Assembly: GCF_014904705.1 (NCBI RefSeq)
Contig: NZ_JACZCQ010000014.1
Span: 57,595-121,594 of the forward strand
Reading direction: 5' to 3'
DNA from: Nisaea sediminum
GTDB taxonomy: Bacteria > Pseudomonadota > Alphaproteobacteria > Thalassobaculales > Thalassobaculaceae
Length of the DNA: 64,000 nucleotides
A model generated the notes under the pieces. That model had not been told where the DNA came from and did no database searches. It was given only the letters and a program-made list of their open reading frames with translations. How positions within the stretch are numbered: the first letter of the stretch is position 1; every line of letters starts with the position of its first letter. Below are positions 56,274 through 64,000 of the stretch, piece by piece. A program made the translations under genes and the position numbers.

Positions 56274-57208
56274 GCCTGCCCTTCGTCGGACCGGAACAGG
56301 TCGCCGGCCGCCTGACCTGGAAAGCGGTGGTCGATGCATTGGAGGCGGGCCATCGTCTGCCACGGGCCAGGATCGGCGATACGCTGCTGGAGCGCGGCGA
56401 CGAGGCCCTCCTGTCCCGCTCCGCCTGGATCGACGGGCTTGGTCTCGGGGTTAAATCGGCGACGGTGATGCCCGGTAATGCAGCTTCCGGATTGCCGACG
56501 GTTCAGGCGGCGATGCTGGTCTTCTCCGACAAGACGGCGACGCCCGAAGCCGTGCTCGACGGATCCATGGTGACGGACTGGAAGACGGCCGGGGATTCCC
56601 TGCTCGGCGCGCGTCTGCTCGCACGGACTGACAGCCGGGTTCTGACGATCATCGGTGCCGGTCGCGTCGCGGAAACGCTGGCGCGCGGCTATGCGGAGAT
56701 CTTCCCCGGCTTGCGGGAGATCCGAGTCTTCAACCGGACTCCGGACCGCTCGGAAAGACTCGTCGCGTCTCTCGAAGCCGACGGGCTTCCCGTGTCCAGT
56801 GCCCCGTTGCTCCCGGACGCCATCGCATCGGCCGATATCATAGCGGCGGCAACGATGTCGCGGGATCCGGTCCTGAAGGGGGCCTGGGTGCGGCCCGGAA
56901 CCCATGTCGATCTGGTCGGCGGGTTCACGCCGGAGATGCGCGAGGCGGACGACGACCTGATCGCCAAGGCCGCGATCTTTGTCGATTGCCGCGAGACGGT
57001 GCTGGACCATGTGGGAGACATCGCCATTCCGCGTGCCGCCGGGCTGATCGAGCGCGAGCGGGAAATTCCTGACCTCTACGATCTGGTGGCCGGGCGAAGC
57101 GGCCGGCACAACGGGTACGAGATCACGCTCTTCAAGAACGGCGGCGGCGCCCATCTCGATCTGATGACAGCGCGGGCGATCCTTGCACTCCGGGAAACCG
57201 GGGCTTGA
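56270..57208 (+). CDS. Ornithine cyclodeaminase/mu-crystallin family protein
   Basis: 312 residues: GLGVKSATVMPGNA (substrate Lys), SMVTDWKTAGDSLLGARLL, LTIIGAGRVAETLARGY (NAD loop), and LVGGFTPEMREADDDLI. Family members include ornithine cyclodeaminase, ketimine reductases and alanine dehydrogenases. Clustered with an acyl-CoA synthetase and a GNAT enzyme. The reaction is not predictable. Confidence 0.87.
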   Translation: MSLPFVGPEQVAGRLTWKAVVDALEAGHRLPRARIGDTLLERGDEALLSRSAWIDGLGLGVKSATVMPGNAASGLPTVQAAMLVFSDKTATPEAVLDGSMVTDWKTAGDSLLGARLLARTDSRVLTIIGAGRVAETLARGYAEIFPGLREIRVFNRTPDRSERLVASLEADGLPVSSAPLLPDAIASADIIAAATMSRDPVLKGAWVRPGTHVDLVGGFTPEMREADDDLIAKAAIFVDCRETVLDHVGDIAIPRAAGLIEREREIPDLYDLVAGRSGRHNGYEITLFKNGGGAHLDLMTARAILALRETGA

Positions 57209-57311
57209 TCCGCAGCGGAAAGTGTACCTTGATTCGATCCCGTCGTCTGGACCGGGGTCCGGATCCGGTGACCCGCAAGGCGTCGGGCGCGCGTAGGGGA
57301 GGTACCTGACC

Positions 57312-57908
57312 ATGGCCGTGACCGTCGATTATTTCATGACCACTTCCAGCCCCTGGAGCTATCTCGGGGCGCGCCGCTTCATGGAAATGACCCGGAAGGT
57401 CGGGGCGGAGGTCAATGTCTATGCCGTCGATTTCGGCGCTGTTTTCGCCCAGTCCGGCGGTCTTCCCCTGCCCAAGCGGGCCCCGCAGCGCCGCGCCTAC
57501 CGGCTTGTCGAACTGGCACGATGGAAGAAGCGTCTCGGTTTGCCGATGGTGATCGAACCGCAGAATTTCCCCGCCAAGACACCGTTGTCGCTCCACCTGG
57601 TGACGGCCACCCGGCTTGCCGGGGGAGACGCGCTCAGGCTCTCGACCCTGATCCTGGAAGCGCTCTGGGAGAAGGATCTCTCGATCGACGATCCCGAGGT
57701 TCTCGGTGAATGTTGCCGCAAGGCGGGGCTCGATGCGTCGTCCCTGCTCAAGGCGGCGGAAAGCCCCGAAACCAAGGCCGCCTTCGACGAGGACACCGAA
57801 CACGCCATGCATAGCGGGGTCTTCGGTGCGCCGTCCTACATCATCGACGAGGAACTCTTCTGGGGGCAGGACCGTCTCGATTTCGTGGCGGAGAAACTTG
57901 GCGCCTGA
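57312..57908 (+). CDS. 2-Hydroxychromene-2-carboxylate isomerase-like (DsbA-fold)
   Basis: 198 residues of the kappa-GST/HCCA isomerase group: DYFMTTSSPWSYLG start with a Ser where thiol enzymes have CxxC, NFPAKTPLSLHLV, and VFGAPSYIIDEELFWGQDRLDF. Uses glutathione in aromatic-ring degradation in known members; here no aromatic pathway is alongside. ATG 57312 follows GGGGAGG. Confidence 0.87.
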   Translation: MAVTVDYFMTTSSPWSYLGARRFMEMTRKVGAEVNVYAVDFGAVFAQSGGLPLPKRAPQRRAYRLVELARWKKRLGLPMVIEPQNFPAKTPLSLHLVTATRLAGGDALRLSTLILEALWEKDLSIDDPEVLGECCRKAGLDASSLLKAAESPETKAAFDEDTEHAMHSGVFGAPSYIIDEELFWGQDRLDFVAEKLGA

Positions 57909-57967
57909 CGGATTGGCGAACAGCGGTCCGGTAGAATCGGGGGTGCGAAGGTACTTCCGTTTCCCGT

Positions 57968-57994
57968 CGCGGTAACCGCGAGCCGCGTTTTTTT
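57968..57994 (+). terminator. Rho-independent terminator
   Basis: CGCGG (57968-57972) and CCGCG (57983-57987) form a stem with a 10-base loop, followed by seven Ts (57988-57994). It ends the isomerase-like gene and separates it from the TRAP operon. Confidence 0.7.
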
Positions 57995-58121
57995 GTCCCT
58001 CTACCGGCCGTTGGCCTTGGCCCCGACAAAAAGCTCCCTTAGGCTGCATCCGTACCGAACCCGGCGATCAAAGATCGGGTCTGCAACGAACTAAGCCAGG
58101 TACCAAAAGGGAGGACCAGAA

Positions 58122-59144
58122 ATGAAAAAGGGATTTGTAGCCCTTGGCGCGGCGTTGCTCGTCGCCATGACGGGAATGGCCGAGGCCAAGACGCTCAAGG
58201 TTCAGGCGAGTTCCGCCGCGGGAGACTGGGCGCACCGCTTCATGACCGAGGACTGGGCCAACCGGCTTGCGGTCATGTCCGGCGGTGAGCTGAAGATCGA
58301 AGTGCTGCCGACCAAGGCCGTCGTGCCGCACCGCGAGACCATCGATGCCGTGGCGAACGGCATCCTCGACGGAGACCTGAACGCGGTTTCCTACTTCACC
58401 GGGCGTGACCCGGCTTTTGCCATGATCGGCGACCTGATCGCCGGCTACGACACGGCCGAGCAGGTCCAGACCTTCTGCATGCATGGCGGCGGCAAGGAGA
58501 TCCTGCAGAAGCTCTACGACAAGTACACCAACGGCAAGATCCACGTGATCGGCTGCGGTCCCTACACCAAGGAAGCGCTGGTGGCGAAAAAGCCGATCCG
58601 GGGTGTCGACGATCTCGCCGGCGTGAAGATCCGTTCGCCGGAAGGTCTTGCCGCCGAAGTGTTCCGCCGGGCCGGCGCCTCGCCGGTCTCGCTGCCCTTC
58701 TCAGAGGTCTATACCGCGCTCGACAAGGGCATCGTCGACGCGGCCGATGCCTCGGCCTACGTGAACAACACGGCGAGCGGCATGCACAAGATCGCCAAGT
58801 TCCCGATCTATCCGGGCATCCACTCGATGGCCGTGCTCCAGTTCGTCGTCAACAAGGACGTCTGGAACAAGCTGAGCGACGCCCAGCGGATGATGCTGGA
58901 GACCTGGTACGTGGCCGCCTATTCCACCATGCGGCGCGAGGCCGATCTCCAGGACCATGATCTGGTGGCCAAGGACAAGGCGGGCGGCGACATCACCGTC
59001 GTCGACTGGCCGCAGGCCGACCGCGACAAGTTTCGCAAGATCGCCGTCGAGGCCTGGAAGGATTACGGCAAGAAGAGCCCGCTCGCCCAGGAAGCGCTTG
59101 ACGTTCATATCGCCTACATGAAGCGGATCGGTCTGCTCGACTGA
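58122..59144 (+). CDS. TRAP transporter solute-binding protein (DctP type)
   Basis: 340 residues. A signal peptide (KKGFVALGAALLVAMTGMAEA) precedes LKVQASSAAGDWAHRF; the family arginine/loop region IRGVDDLAGVKIRSPEGLAAEVF and PFSEVYTALDKGIVDAAD are clear. Periplasmic receptor for an organic acid; alternate ligands such as 2-oxo acids are possible. Strong AGGGAGGA ribosome site. A TRAP permease and a dehydrogenase follow. Confidence 0.93.
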   Translation: MKKGFVALGAALLVAMTGMAEAKTLKVQASSAAGDWAHRFMTEDWANRLAVMSGGELKIEVLPTKAVVPHRETIDAVANGILDGDLNAVSYFTGRDPAFAMIGDLIAGYDTAEQVQTFCMHGGGKEILQKLYDKYTNGKIHVIGCGPYTKEALVAKKPIRGVDDLAGVKIRSPEGLAAEVFRRAGASPVSLPFSEVYTALDKGIVDAADASAYVNNTASGMHKIAKFPIYPGIHSMAVLQFVVNKDVWNKLSDAQRMMLETWYVAAYSTMRREADLQDHDLVAKDKAGGDITVVDWPQADRDKFRKIAVEAWKDYGKKSPLAQEALDVHIAYMKRIGLLD

Positions 59145-59226
59145 TCCGGGACCTCCAACAGACGCCCGGCGGGCGCATGCGCGTCCGCCGGTTCCATCTC
59201 TTGGATCCAGTCGAGGGGGGACGGGA

Positions 59227-61227
59227 ATGGTCCGTGGCCTCGGGACCGCGATGGGCGGCTTCAGCCGTTTCTCGGGGCTCGCGGTCGCGCAGTTTTACCT
59301 GTTGTGCGCTGCCGTCACCATCTGGGAGGTCGTCTCCCGTTACGTCTTCCATGCTCCGACGCAATGGGCGTTCGAGGTCGTCATGGTGCTCTGCGCCTCG
59401 GCCTGGATGATCTCGTCCGGTTATGTGACCTTTCACAAGCGTCACATCGGCATCACCGTCTTCTATCTCATGGCCAGCGCCCGGACTCGCTGGTGGCTCG
59501 ACCTGTTGGCGCTGGTGGTCGGCATCGCGGCCCTGTTCATGCTCGCCGACGACACGCTGGTGCGGGCGCTCGAAGCGGTTTCGCTGGTGGAGCGCGCGGG
59601 TTCGGCCTGGAACTCGCCGATGCCGACGGTGCTGAAATCGATCCTGGCGCTCGGCGCGGTGATCTATCTCTGCCAGTTGCTCGTCAACACCAACCGGCAT
59701 TTTTACTCGTTTGTTGCCCGTTCGATCGTCGTTGCCGTCGCGGTTCTGCTGCTGCTGCGCCTCGTTTCCGTCGGCACCGTCCACTTCGCCGGAGAGGACA
59801 GCCTGCTGGGGGGCTATCACAGCATGATGAGCGGGGTGGCCGAGGCGCTCGATCCGACCCAGGTCTTCAGTCTGCGCGATTACGATATCGCGACGGTCAG
59901 CATCGGCATCGTGATCGCCCTGATCGCCCTGATGATGACGGGCATGCCGCTCGGTGTGGTGACACTCATCGTCTCGATCGCCTGCGCTCTGCTGTTCTTC
60001 GGCCCGCGCGGGCTCTATCTCGTCTCGACCAACGCCTACGGCCTGCTGGAGAACTATCCGCTGGTCGCGGTGCCGCTCTTCGTGCTGATGGCCTCGATCC
60101 TTGAGAAGGCGGGGATCGCGGAGGACCTGTTCGACGCGATGTCCATCTTCGCCGGCAATCTGCGGGGTGGCGTCGCGGTGCAGACCGTCGTCGTCGCGGT
60201 GGTGATGGCGGCGATGTCCGGCATCATGGGCGGCGAGATCGTCATGCTCGGGCTGGTCGCGCTGCCGCAGATGCTGCGGCTCGGCTATGACCGGAAACTG
60301 ACCATCGGAACGATCTGCGCTTCGGGCTCTCTCGCGACCCTGATCCCGCCGAGCATCGTCATGATCGTCTACGCTCTCTCGGCCCAGGTCTCGATCGGAG
60401 ACCTCTTCATGGCGGGCGCGGTGCCCGGCCTGATGCTGGCGCTGTTCTACGTGATCTATGTGCTGATCCGCTGTGCCCTCAATCCGTCCCTCGCGCCGAC
60501 GGCGGAGGAGGCCGCGGCGCGGCAGGGCACGAGCAAGTCGCTTTCCAGCAACCGGATGGCGGCGGTGGTGCTCTCCATCTTCCTGATCTTCTGCGTCATG
60601 GGCTCGATCTACGGCGGGATCGCTTCGATCACCGAGGCCGCCGGCGTTGGGGTGTTCGGCGCGATCGTGATCGCCGCGATCCGTTTCCGCTTCAACTGGA
60701 CCATGCTGCAGAACGCGCTCGCCCAGACCATGACGACCGTGGGCACCATCATCTGGCTGATCCTCGGTGCGGTCAGCTTCGTCGGGATCTACAACCTGGT
60801 CGGCGGCGGCGATTTCATGCGCAGCCTGTTCTCCGGTCTCGATCTGCCGCCGATCGGCATCATCTTCGTCATGATGGCGGTGCTGATGGTGCTCGGCACC
60901 TTCATGGAATGGATCGCGATCCTGTTCATCACCGTGCCGATCTTCGCGCCGGTTGTCGTCGGCATGGCGCCGGAGCTCGGACTGGAGCCCGAGTGGGCCG
61001 CGGTCTGGTTCGGCGTGCTCTTCGTGATGAACATCCAGATCTACTTCCTGTCGCCCCCCTTCGGTCCGGCCTGCTTCTGGCTGAAGTCGGTCGCGCCGAA
61101 GGAGATTACCCTGCAGGAAATCTTCATCGCGGTGCTGCCCTTCATCGGCCTGCAGTTCATCGGCCTGATGATGGTGCTGTTCTTCCCGGAGATCGCACTC
61201 TGGCTGCCAAAGATGCTGAACGGGTGA
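59227..61227 (+). CDS. TRAP transporter fused small and large permease (DctQM)
   Basis: 666 residues. The N-terminal ~220 residues are DctQ-like (WEVVSRYVFHAPTQWAFEV is the family motif). From ~225 the DctM domain follows: MTGMPLGVVTLIVSIAC, VPLFVLMASILEKAGIAEDL, ASGSLATLIPPSIVMIVYA, FMEWIAILFITVPIFAPVV and LSPPFGPACFWLK. About 16 or more membrane spans. Works with the preceding binding protein in Na-driven uptake. Confidence 0.93.
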   Translation: MVRGLGTAMGGFSRFSGLAVAQFYLLCAAVTIWEVVSRYVFHAPTQWAFEVVMVLCASAWMISSGYVTFHKRHIGITVFYLMASARTRWWLDLLALVVGIAALFMLADDTLVRALEAVSLVERAGSAWNSPMPTVLKSILALGAVIYLCQLLVNTNRHFYSFVARSIVVAVAVLLLLRLVSVGTVHFAGEDSLLGGYHSMMSGVAEALDPTQVFSLRDYDIATVSIGIVIALIALMMTGMPLGVVTLIVSIACALLFFGPRGLYLVSTNAYGLLENYPLVAVPLFVLMASILEKAGIAEDLFDAMSIFAGNLRGGVAVQTVVVAVVMAAMSGIMGGEIVMLGLVALPQMLRLGYDRKLTIGTICASGSLATLIPPSIVMIVYALSAQVSIGDLFMAGAVPGLMLALFYVIYVLIRCALNPSLAPTAEEAAARQGTSKSLSSNRMAAVVLSIFLIFCVMGSIYGGIASITEAAGVGVFGAIVIAAIRFRFNWTMLQNALAQTMTTVGTIIWLILGAVSFVGIYNLVGGGDFMRSLFSGLDLPPIGIIFVMMAVLMVLGTFMEWIAILFITVPIFAPVVVGMAPELGLEPEWAAVWFGVLFVMNIQIYFLSPPFGPACFWLKSVAPKEITLQEIFIAVLPFIGLQFIGLMMVLFFPEIALWLPKMLNG

Positions 61228-61234
61228 GGAGACA

Positions 61235-61402
61235 ATGATGCAGATAAATCCCGACCACCCGACCGACGACGATGTCGGTCTCAGCGATCACGAGATCGAG
61301 GATGACAGCCGGCATTACGGGATCTGGCCGTCGCTTGCCGGGTTCGGCGTCGCGGCGGCGCTGATCGGACTGATGTTCTACTTCGCCGACGGCATGGTCT
61401 GA
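61235..61402 (+). CDS. 55-residue single-span microprotein of the TRAP operon
   Basis: A complete reading frame from ATGATG (61235) to TGA (61402), starting 7 bases after the permease stop and preceded by GAGGAGA. The N-terminal half is acidic and polar (DHPTDDDVGLSDHEIEDD, then RHYG), the C-terminal half a hydrophobic span (WPSLAGFGVAAALIGLMFYF) followed by ADGMV. Probably a membrane subunit or assembly factor for the transporter; no family recognised. Confidence 0.72.
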   Translation: MMQINPDHPTDDDVGLSDHEIEDDSRHYGIWPSLAGFGVAAALIGLMFYFADGMV

Positions 61403-61477
61403 CGGGTTTCGTGCCGGAATGCGGATTTTCCGCCCAGGCGATCCGTGCTTAGCTCTCCTTCGAAGAGAGGGGAGCCC

Positions 61478-62494
61478 ATGCAGACTGTTTCGATGACCTT
61501 GGAGGAGGCGCACGCGCTTGCCGTGTCGTGCCTCCAGCGTAACGGCGCCGACGCGGAGAATGCGCGTGCGGTGGCGGATATCGTCACTGCGGCGGAGCGC
61601 GATCTCTGCCACTCCCACGGTCTGTTTCGGATCCCGGGCTATGTCGCCTCGCTGAAGAGCGGCAAGGCGAACGGAAAGGCGCGCCCGGCGGTGAGCGAAC
61701 TCGCCGCGGGCGTCGTTCGTGTCGACGGGGACGACGGTTTCGCGCCGCTGGCGCTTGAGGCCGGCCGGGCACCGCTGGTGGCGCGGGCGCGTGCGAACGG
61801 GATCGCCGCGCTGGCCCTCAACAATATCTATCACTTCGCCGCGCTCTGGCCGGAGACCGAGGCGCTGGCCGAGCAGGGACTGGCCGCTTTCGCCTTTACC
61901 GCGGCCTTCCCTTACGTGGTCGCGCCTGGCGGGCGGACGCCGATCTTCGGGACCAACCCGATGGCCTTCGCCTGGCCGCGGCCGGGCAAACACCCGATGG
62001 TCTTCGACCAGGCCTCCTCGACCATGGCGCGGGGCGAGATCATGCTGGCCGCCCGGGACGGGCATTCCGTGCCGCTCGGCGCCGGGATCGACAGGGACGG
62101 CAAGGACACGACCGATCCCAAGGCGATTCTCGAGGGCGGCGCCCAGCTCGCCTTCGGCGGCTACAAGGGGGCCGCGCTCGCCATGATGGTCGAATTGCTG
62201 GCCGGCGCCCTGATCGGCGACAGGCTGAGCTTCGAGGCGGAGGCGGAGGACAATGGCGACGGCGGCCCGCCGGTCGGCGGCGAGCTGATCATCGCCCTCG
62301 ATCCGGCCCGTTTCGGGGATGCGGGCGGTTTCGCGGCCCATGCCGATCTGCTGTTCGAGCGCATGCTTGCCGACGAAGGGGTGAGGCTTCCGGGCGACCG
62401 GCGGCGCAAGGCACGCGAGACGACGGCGCGGGACGGCATCCGGGTACCGGAAAGCCTGTCGCGGACCCTGGTCGGGCTGGCGTCGGGAACCTGA
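61478..62494 (+). CDS. Ldh2-family malate/L-lactate-type dehydrogenase
   Basis: 338 residues: HSHGLFRIPGYV, NGIAALALNNIYHFAALWP, FGTNPMAFAWPRP, FDQASSTMARGEI and FGGYKGAALAMMVELLAGAL are the Ldh2/YlbC landmarks. Members use NAD(P) and reduce 2-oxo acids or cyclic imines (delta1-piperideine-2-carboxylate reductase). ATG 61478 follows GAGGGGAG. Location behind a TRAP importer suggests it acts on the imported acid. Confidence 0.88.
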   Translation: MQTVSMTLEEAHALAVSCLQRNGADAENARAVADIVTAAERDLCHSHGLFRIPGYVASLKSGKANGKARPAVSELAAGVVRVDGDDGFAPLALEAGRAPLVARARANGIAALALNNIYHFAALWPETEALAEQGLAAFAFTAAFPYVVAPGGRTPIFGTNPMAFAWPRPGKHPMVFDQASSTMARGEIMLAARDGHSVPLGAGIDRDGKDTTDPKAILEGGAQLAFGGYKGAALAMMVELLAGALIGDRLSFEAEAEDNGDGGPPVGGELIIALDPARFGDAGGFAAHADLLFERMLADEGVRLPGDRRRKARETTARDGIRVPESLSRTLVGLASGT

Positions 62495-62505
62495 GGGACG
62501 GACGC

Positions 62506-62540
62506 AAAAAAAGACCGGGCTGCGTCGAAACGCGCCCGGT
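62506..62540 (-). terminator. Rho-independent terminator of the predicted small RNA
   Basis: On the minus strand ACCGGGC-GCGT, a TTCG loop, ACGC-A-GCCCGGT: eleven pairs with one bulged base, followed by C and seven Ts (62512-62506). On the plus strand there is no T-run, so it is oriented for minus-strand transcription. Confidence 0.8.
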
Positions 62541-62592
62541 ACCAGGTTGAACAGGGCGGAGGCTTGGACTTGCCCTGAAAGGCATCTGGATG
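62506..62592 (-). ncRNA. Predicted small RNA with anti-SD loop, ~87 nt
   Basis: A free-standing unit on the minus strand between two plus-strand genes. It has a promoter (62599-62626), a predicted start near 62592, a stem CAGGGC/GCCCTG (62577-62572 with 62557-62552) whose 14-base loop ends in CCTCC, and a terminator at 62540-62506. No minus-strand gene could otherwise use this terminator. The CCTCC loop could pair with ribosome-binding sites, as in several known alphaproteobacterial trans-acting RNAs. Confidence 0.55.
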
Positions 62593-62598
62593 CCTGTC

Positions 62599-62626
62599 AT
62601 CATAACGTATGCGATCCTGCTTTCAA
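62599..62626 (-). promoter_or_regulatory. Promoter of the predicted small RNA
   Basis: On the minus strand TTGAAA (62626-62621), 16 bases, TATGAT (62604-62599). Each hexamer matches five of six consensus bases, unusually good for this GC-rich genome. Confidence 0.6.
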
Positions 62627-62751
62627 ACGCTTTCTGCCGGGCGGCGAAAAATCCCCATTTCACGCGACCCGTGTGGCGCGCTATGAAATAAAGTGGTTTC
62701 CGGGGGCACGAGCTCTTACCGGAAGCCGGGGCGCAACGAGGAGCCGCTGAA

Positions 62752-63849
62752 ATGAGGGTAAGCAAAGTCATCCCGGCGATCGCAGTCGCCGCTCTGGTTC
62801 TGGGCGCGGGGAGTGTCCGGGCCGAGGAAAAGCTGCTGAATGTCTATAACTGGTCCGACTATATCGCCGAGGACACGATCCAGAAGTTCGAGGCCGCGAC
62901 CGGGATCAAGGTCAATTACGACGTCTTCGACAGCAACGAGATCCTGGAAGCCAAGCTGCTGACCGGCTCGACCGGCTACGATGTGGTGGTGCCGACGGCG
63001 AACTTCCTCGAGCGCCAGATCAAGGCGGGCGTGTTCCGCAAGCTCGACAAGGACAAGCTGCCGAACCTCGCGAACATGGATCCGGTGATCGCCGCGCGCG
63101 TGGCCCTGCACGATCCGGACAATGCCCATTCCGTGACCTATATGTGGGGCACCACGGGCTTCGGCTATAACGTCAAGGCGATCAAGGAACGGCTCGGCGA
63201 GATGCCGACCAATAGCTGGGACCTGTTCTTCGACCCGGCGGTGGTCTCCAAGCTCGCCGATTGCGGCGTCAGCCTGCTCGACGCGCCGACCGACGTGGTG
63301 CAGACCGCGCTGAACTATCTCGGCCTCGATCCGAACAGCGAATCGCCCGACGACCTCGCCAAGGCGGAGGAGATGCTGGCGAAGATCCGCCCGCATCTGC
63401 GCTATTTCCATTCCTCGCAATATATCGAGGACCTGGCGAACGGCGAGACCTGCCTCGCGATGGGCTATTCCGGCGACATCCTGCAGGCCGCCGACCGTGC
63501 GACCGAGGCCAATCAGGGCGTCGAGATCCAGTACGTGATCCCGAAGGAAGGCGCGGTGATCTGGTTCGACATGCTGGCCATCCCGGCCGACGCGCCGCAT
63601 CCGGAGAACGCCCACGCCTTCATCAACTTCATCATGGAGCCGCAGATCGCGGCGGATATCTCCAACTACGTGCTTTACGCCAACGCGAACGCGGCCTCGA
63701 TGCCGATGGTCGACGACGACGTGAAGAACAACCCCTCGGTCTATCCCTCCGAGGCGGTGAAGAAGAATCTGTTTCCGATGCTGGCTCGTTCGGCCAAATA
63801 CGACAGGCTTCTGAAGCGCAGCTGGACCCGTCTGAAGGCCGGTCAGTAA
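62752..63849 (+). CDS. Putrescine/polyamine-type ABC binding protein (PotF-like)
   Basis: 365 residues. Signal peptide (VIPAIAVAALVLGAGSVRA), then LLNVYNWSDYIAEDTIQKFE with the family YNWSDY motif, YDVVVPTANFLERQI, YMWGTTGFGYN and AIPADAPHPENAHAFINF. It is PotF-like (putrescine) more than PotD-like. Its ATPase and permeases are not in the window. GAGGAG precedes the ATG, and a strong terminator follows, so it is transcribed alone. Confidence 0.93.
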   Translation: MRVSKVIPAIAVAALVLGAGSVRAEEKLLNVYNWSDYIAEDTIQKFEAATGIKVNYDVFDSNEILEAKLLTGSTGYDVVVPTANFLERQIKAGVFRKLDKDKLPNLANMDPVIAARVALHDPDNAHSVTYMWGTTGFGYNVKAIKERLGEMPTNSWDLFFDPAVVSKLADCGVSLLDAPTDVVQTALNYLGLDPNSESPDDLAKAEEMLAKIRPHLRYFHSSQYIEDLANGETCLAMGYSGDILQAADRATEANQGVEIQYVIPKEGAVIWFDMLAIPADAPHPENAHAFINFIMEPQIAADISNYVLYANANAASMPMVDDDVKNNPSVYPSEAVKKNLFPMLARSAKYDRLLKRSWTRLKAGQ

Positions 63850-63879
63850 GCAGCATTTCCCGGAGTTCCGGGGGTATGA

Positions 63880-63910
63880 GACGGGGCCGTCACGGCCCCG
63901 TCATTTTTTT
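63880..63910 (+). terminator. Rho-independent terminator after the potF-like gene
   Basis: GACGGGGCCG (63880-63889), TCA, CGGCCCCGTC (63893-63902): a perfect 10-bp stem with a 3-base loop, then A and seven Ts (63904-63910). Confidence 0.9.
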
Positions 63911-63922
63911 GCAAATATGTAG

Positions 63923-63952
63923 TTGACGGTTTTGCGGGTGGGGTCGTATAAG
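63923..63952 (+). promoter_or_regulatory. Strong promoter at the right edge (rRNA-operon-like)
   Basis: TTGACG (63923-63928), 18 bases, TATAAG (63947-63952), followed by GCGCCTCCCG and a long GC-only leader with no start codon to the window's end. This layout resembles rRNA-operon promoters and leaders of alphaproteobacteria; the 16S gene itself is outside the window. Confidence 0.5.
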
Positions 63953-64000
63953 GCGCCTCCCGTTGCGGGGCGGCGTGTTGAGCGGCGCGGCGGCGGGGGT

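Noticed and set aside
62495..62751. Possible tRNA or riboswitch in the 257-base gap
   Set aside because: No cloverleaf or known aptamer core could be folded by eye; the structure is better explained by the minus-strand small RNA.

Overview
The window looks like a chromosomal segment from a high-GC alphaproteobacterium, most likely a marine Rhodospirillales-type organism. The pointers are GapR (DUF2312) and DUF1244 genes, a two-piece MetH behind an ArsR-methyltransferase fusion, an Irr-type (ICE-like) iron box, SufE next to a NifU-like scaffold, and several TRAP/ABC uptake genes. Coding density is very high. Codon use looks uniform by eye. I see no insertion sequence, prophage, CRISPR array, tRNA or rRNA gene. 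No gap without a gene exceeds 300 bases.

Layout. (1) 1-6931: surface-glycan genes. These are the 3' end of a heptosyltransferase-like gene, a DxD glycosyltransferase on the minus strand, and a plus-strand operon of a GT4 enzyme, a TPR-glycosyltransferase, an MGT-like enzyme and an atypical DAHP-synthase relative whose metal-site Cys is Asn. (2) 7017-13912: a small membrane protein, then a methionine-cycle operon: ArsR-methyltransferase, metF, a homocysteine-methyltransferase-like protein lacking its zinc cysteines, and metH split into two genes. A palindromic operator sits on the promoter. (3) 13986-17129: a TIGR04372-like glycosyltransferase, a GNAT enzyme and a flippase-like membrane protein. 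(4) 25289-17117 (minus): an eight-gene operon with a nucleotidyltransferase-sugar kinase fusion in inverted domain order, two DegT aminotransferases, a stand-alone E1 alpha/beta pair, a radical SAM protein, a protein with a possible degenerate NifU-like domain and an orphan small protein. This is the best candidate for an undescribed pathway, probably making an unusual sugar or acyl-amino-sugar for the glycan. A GT39/83 membrane glycosyltransferase lies upstream.

(5) 27079-32193: methylmalonyl-CoA mutase (mutA, mutB) and its GTPase chaperone meaB. (6) 32262-35749: CBS-nucleotidyltransferase, sufE, NifU-like scaffold, an SDR epimerase and a Cys-rich small protein behind the ICE-like box. (7) 35823-40051: a Mn/Fe-type ABC importer divergent from an mntR-like regulator. 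(8) 40131-57908: mostly housekeeping and catabolic genes: hisC-like, DUF1045 and an orphan phnM, a PAS protein, gapR, DUF1244, N-formylglutamate amidohydrolase-like, glycerate kinase, pyruvate kinase, pyrF, SDR, FAD oxidoreductase, EF-G paralogue, acyl-CoA synthetase, GNAT, ornithine cyclodeaminase-like and HCCA-isomerase-like. (9) 58122-64000: a TRAP transporter (binding protein plus fused QM permease) followed by a 55-residue membrane microprotein and an Ldh2-type dehydrogenase, then a predicted minus-strand small RNA, then a putrescine-type binding protein. The window ends in a strong promoter that resembles an rRNA-operon promoter.

All functions are read from motifs and remembered family features. 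No database search or structure prediction was run.
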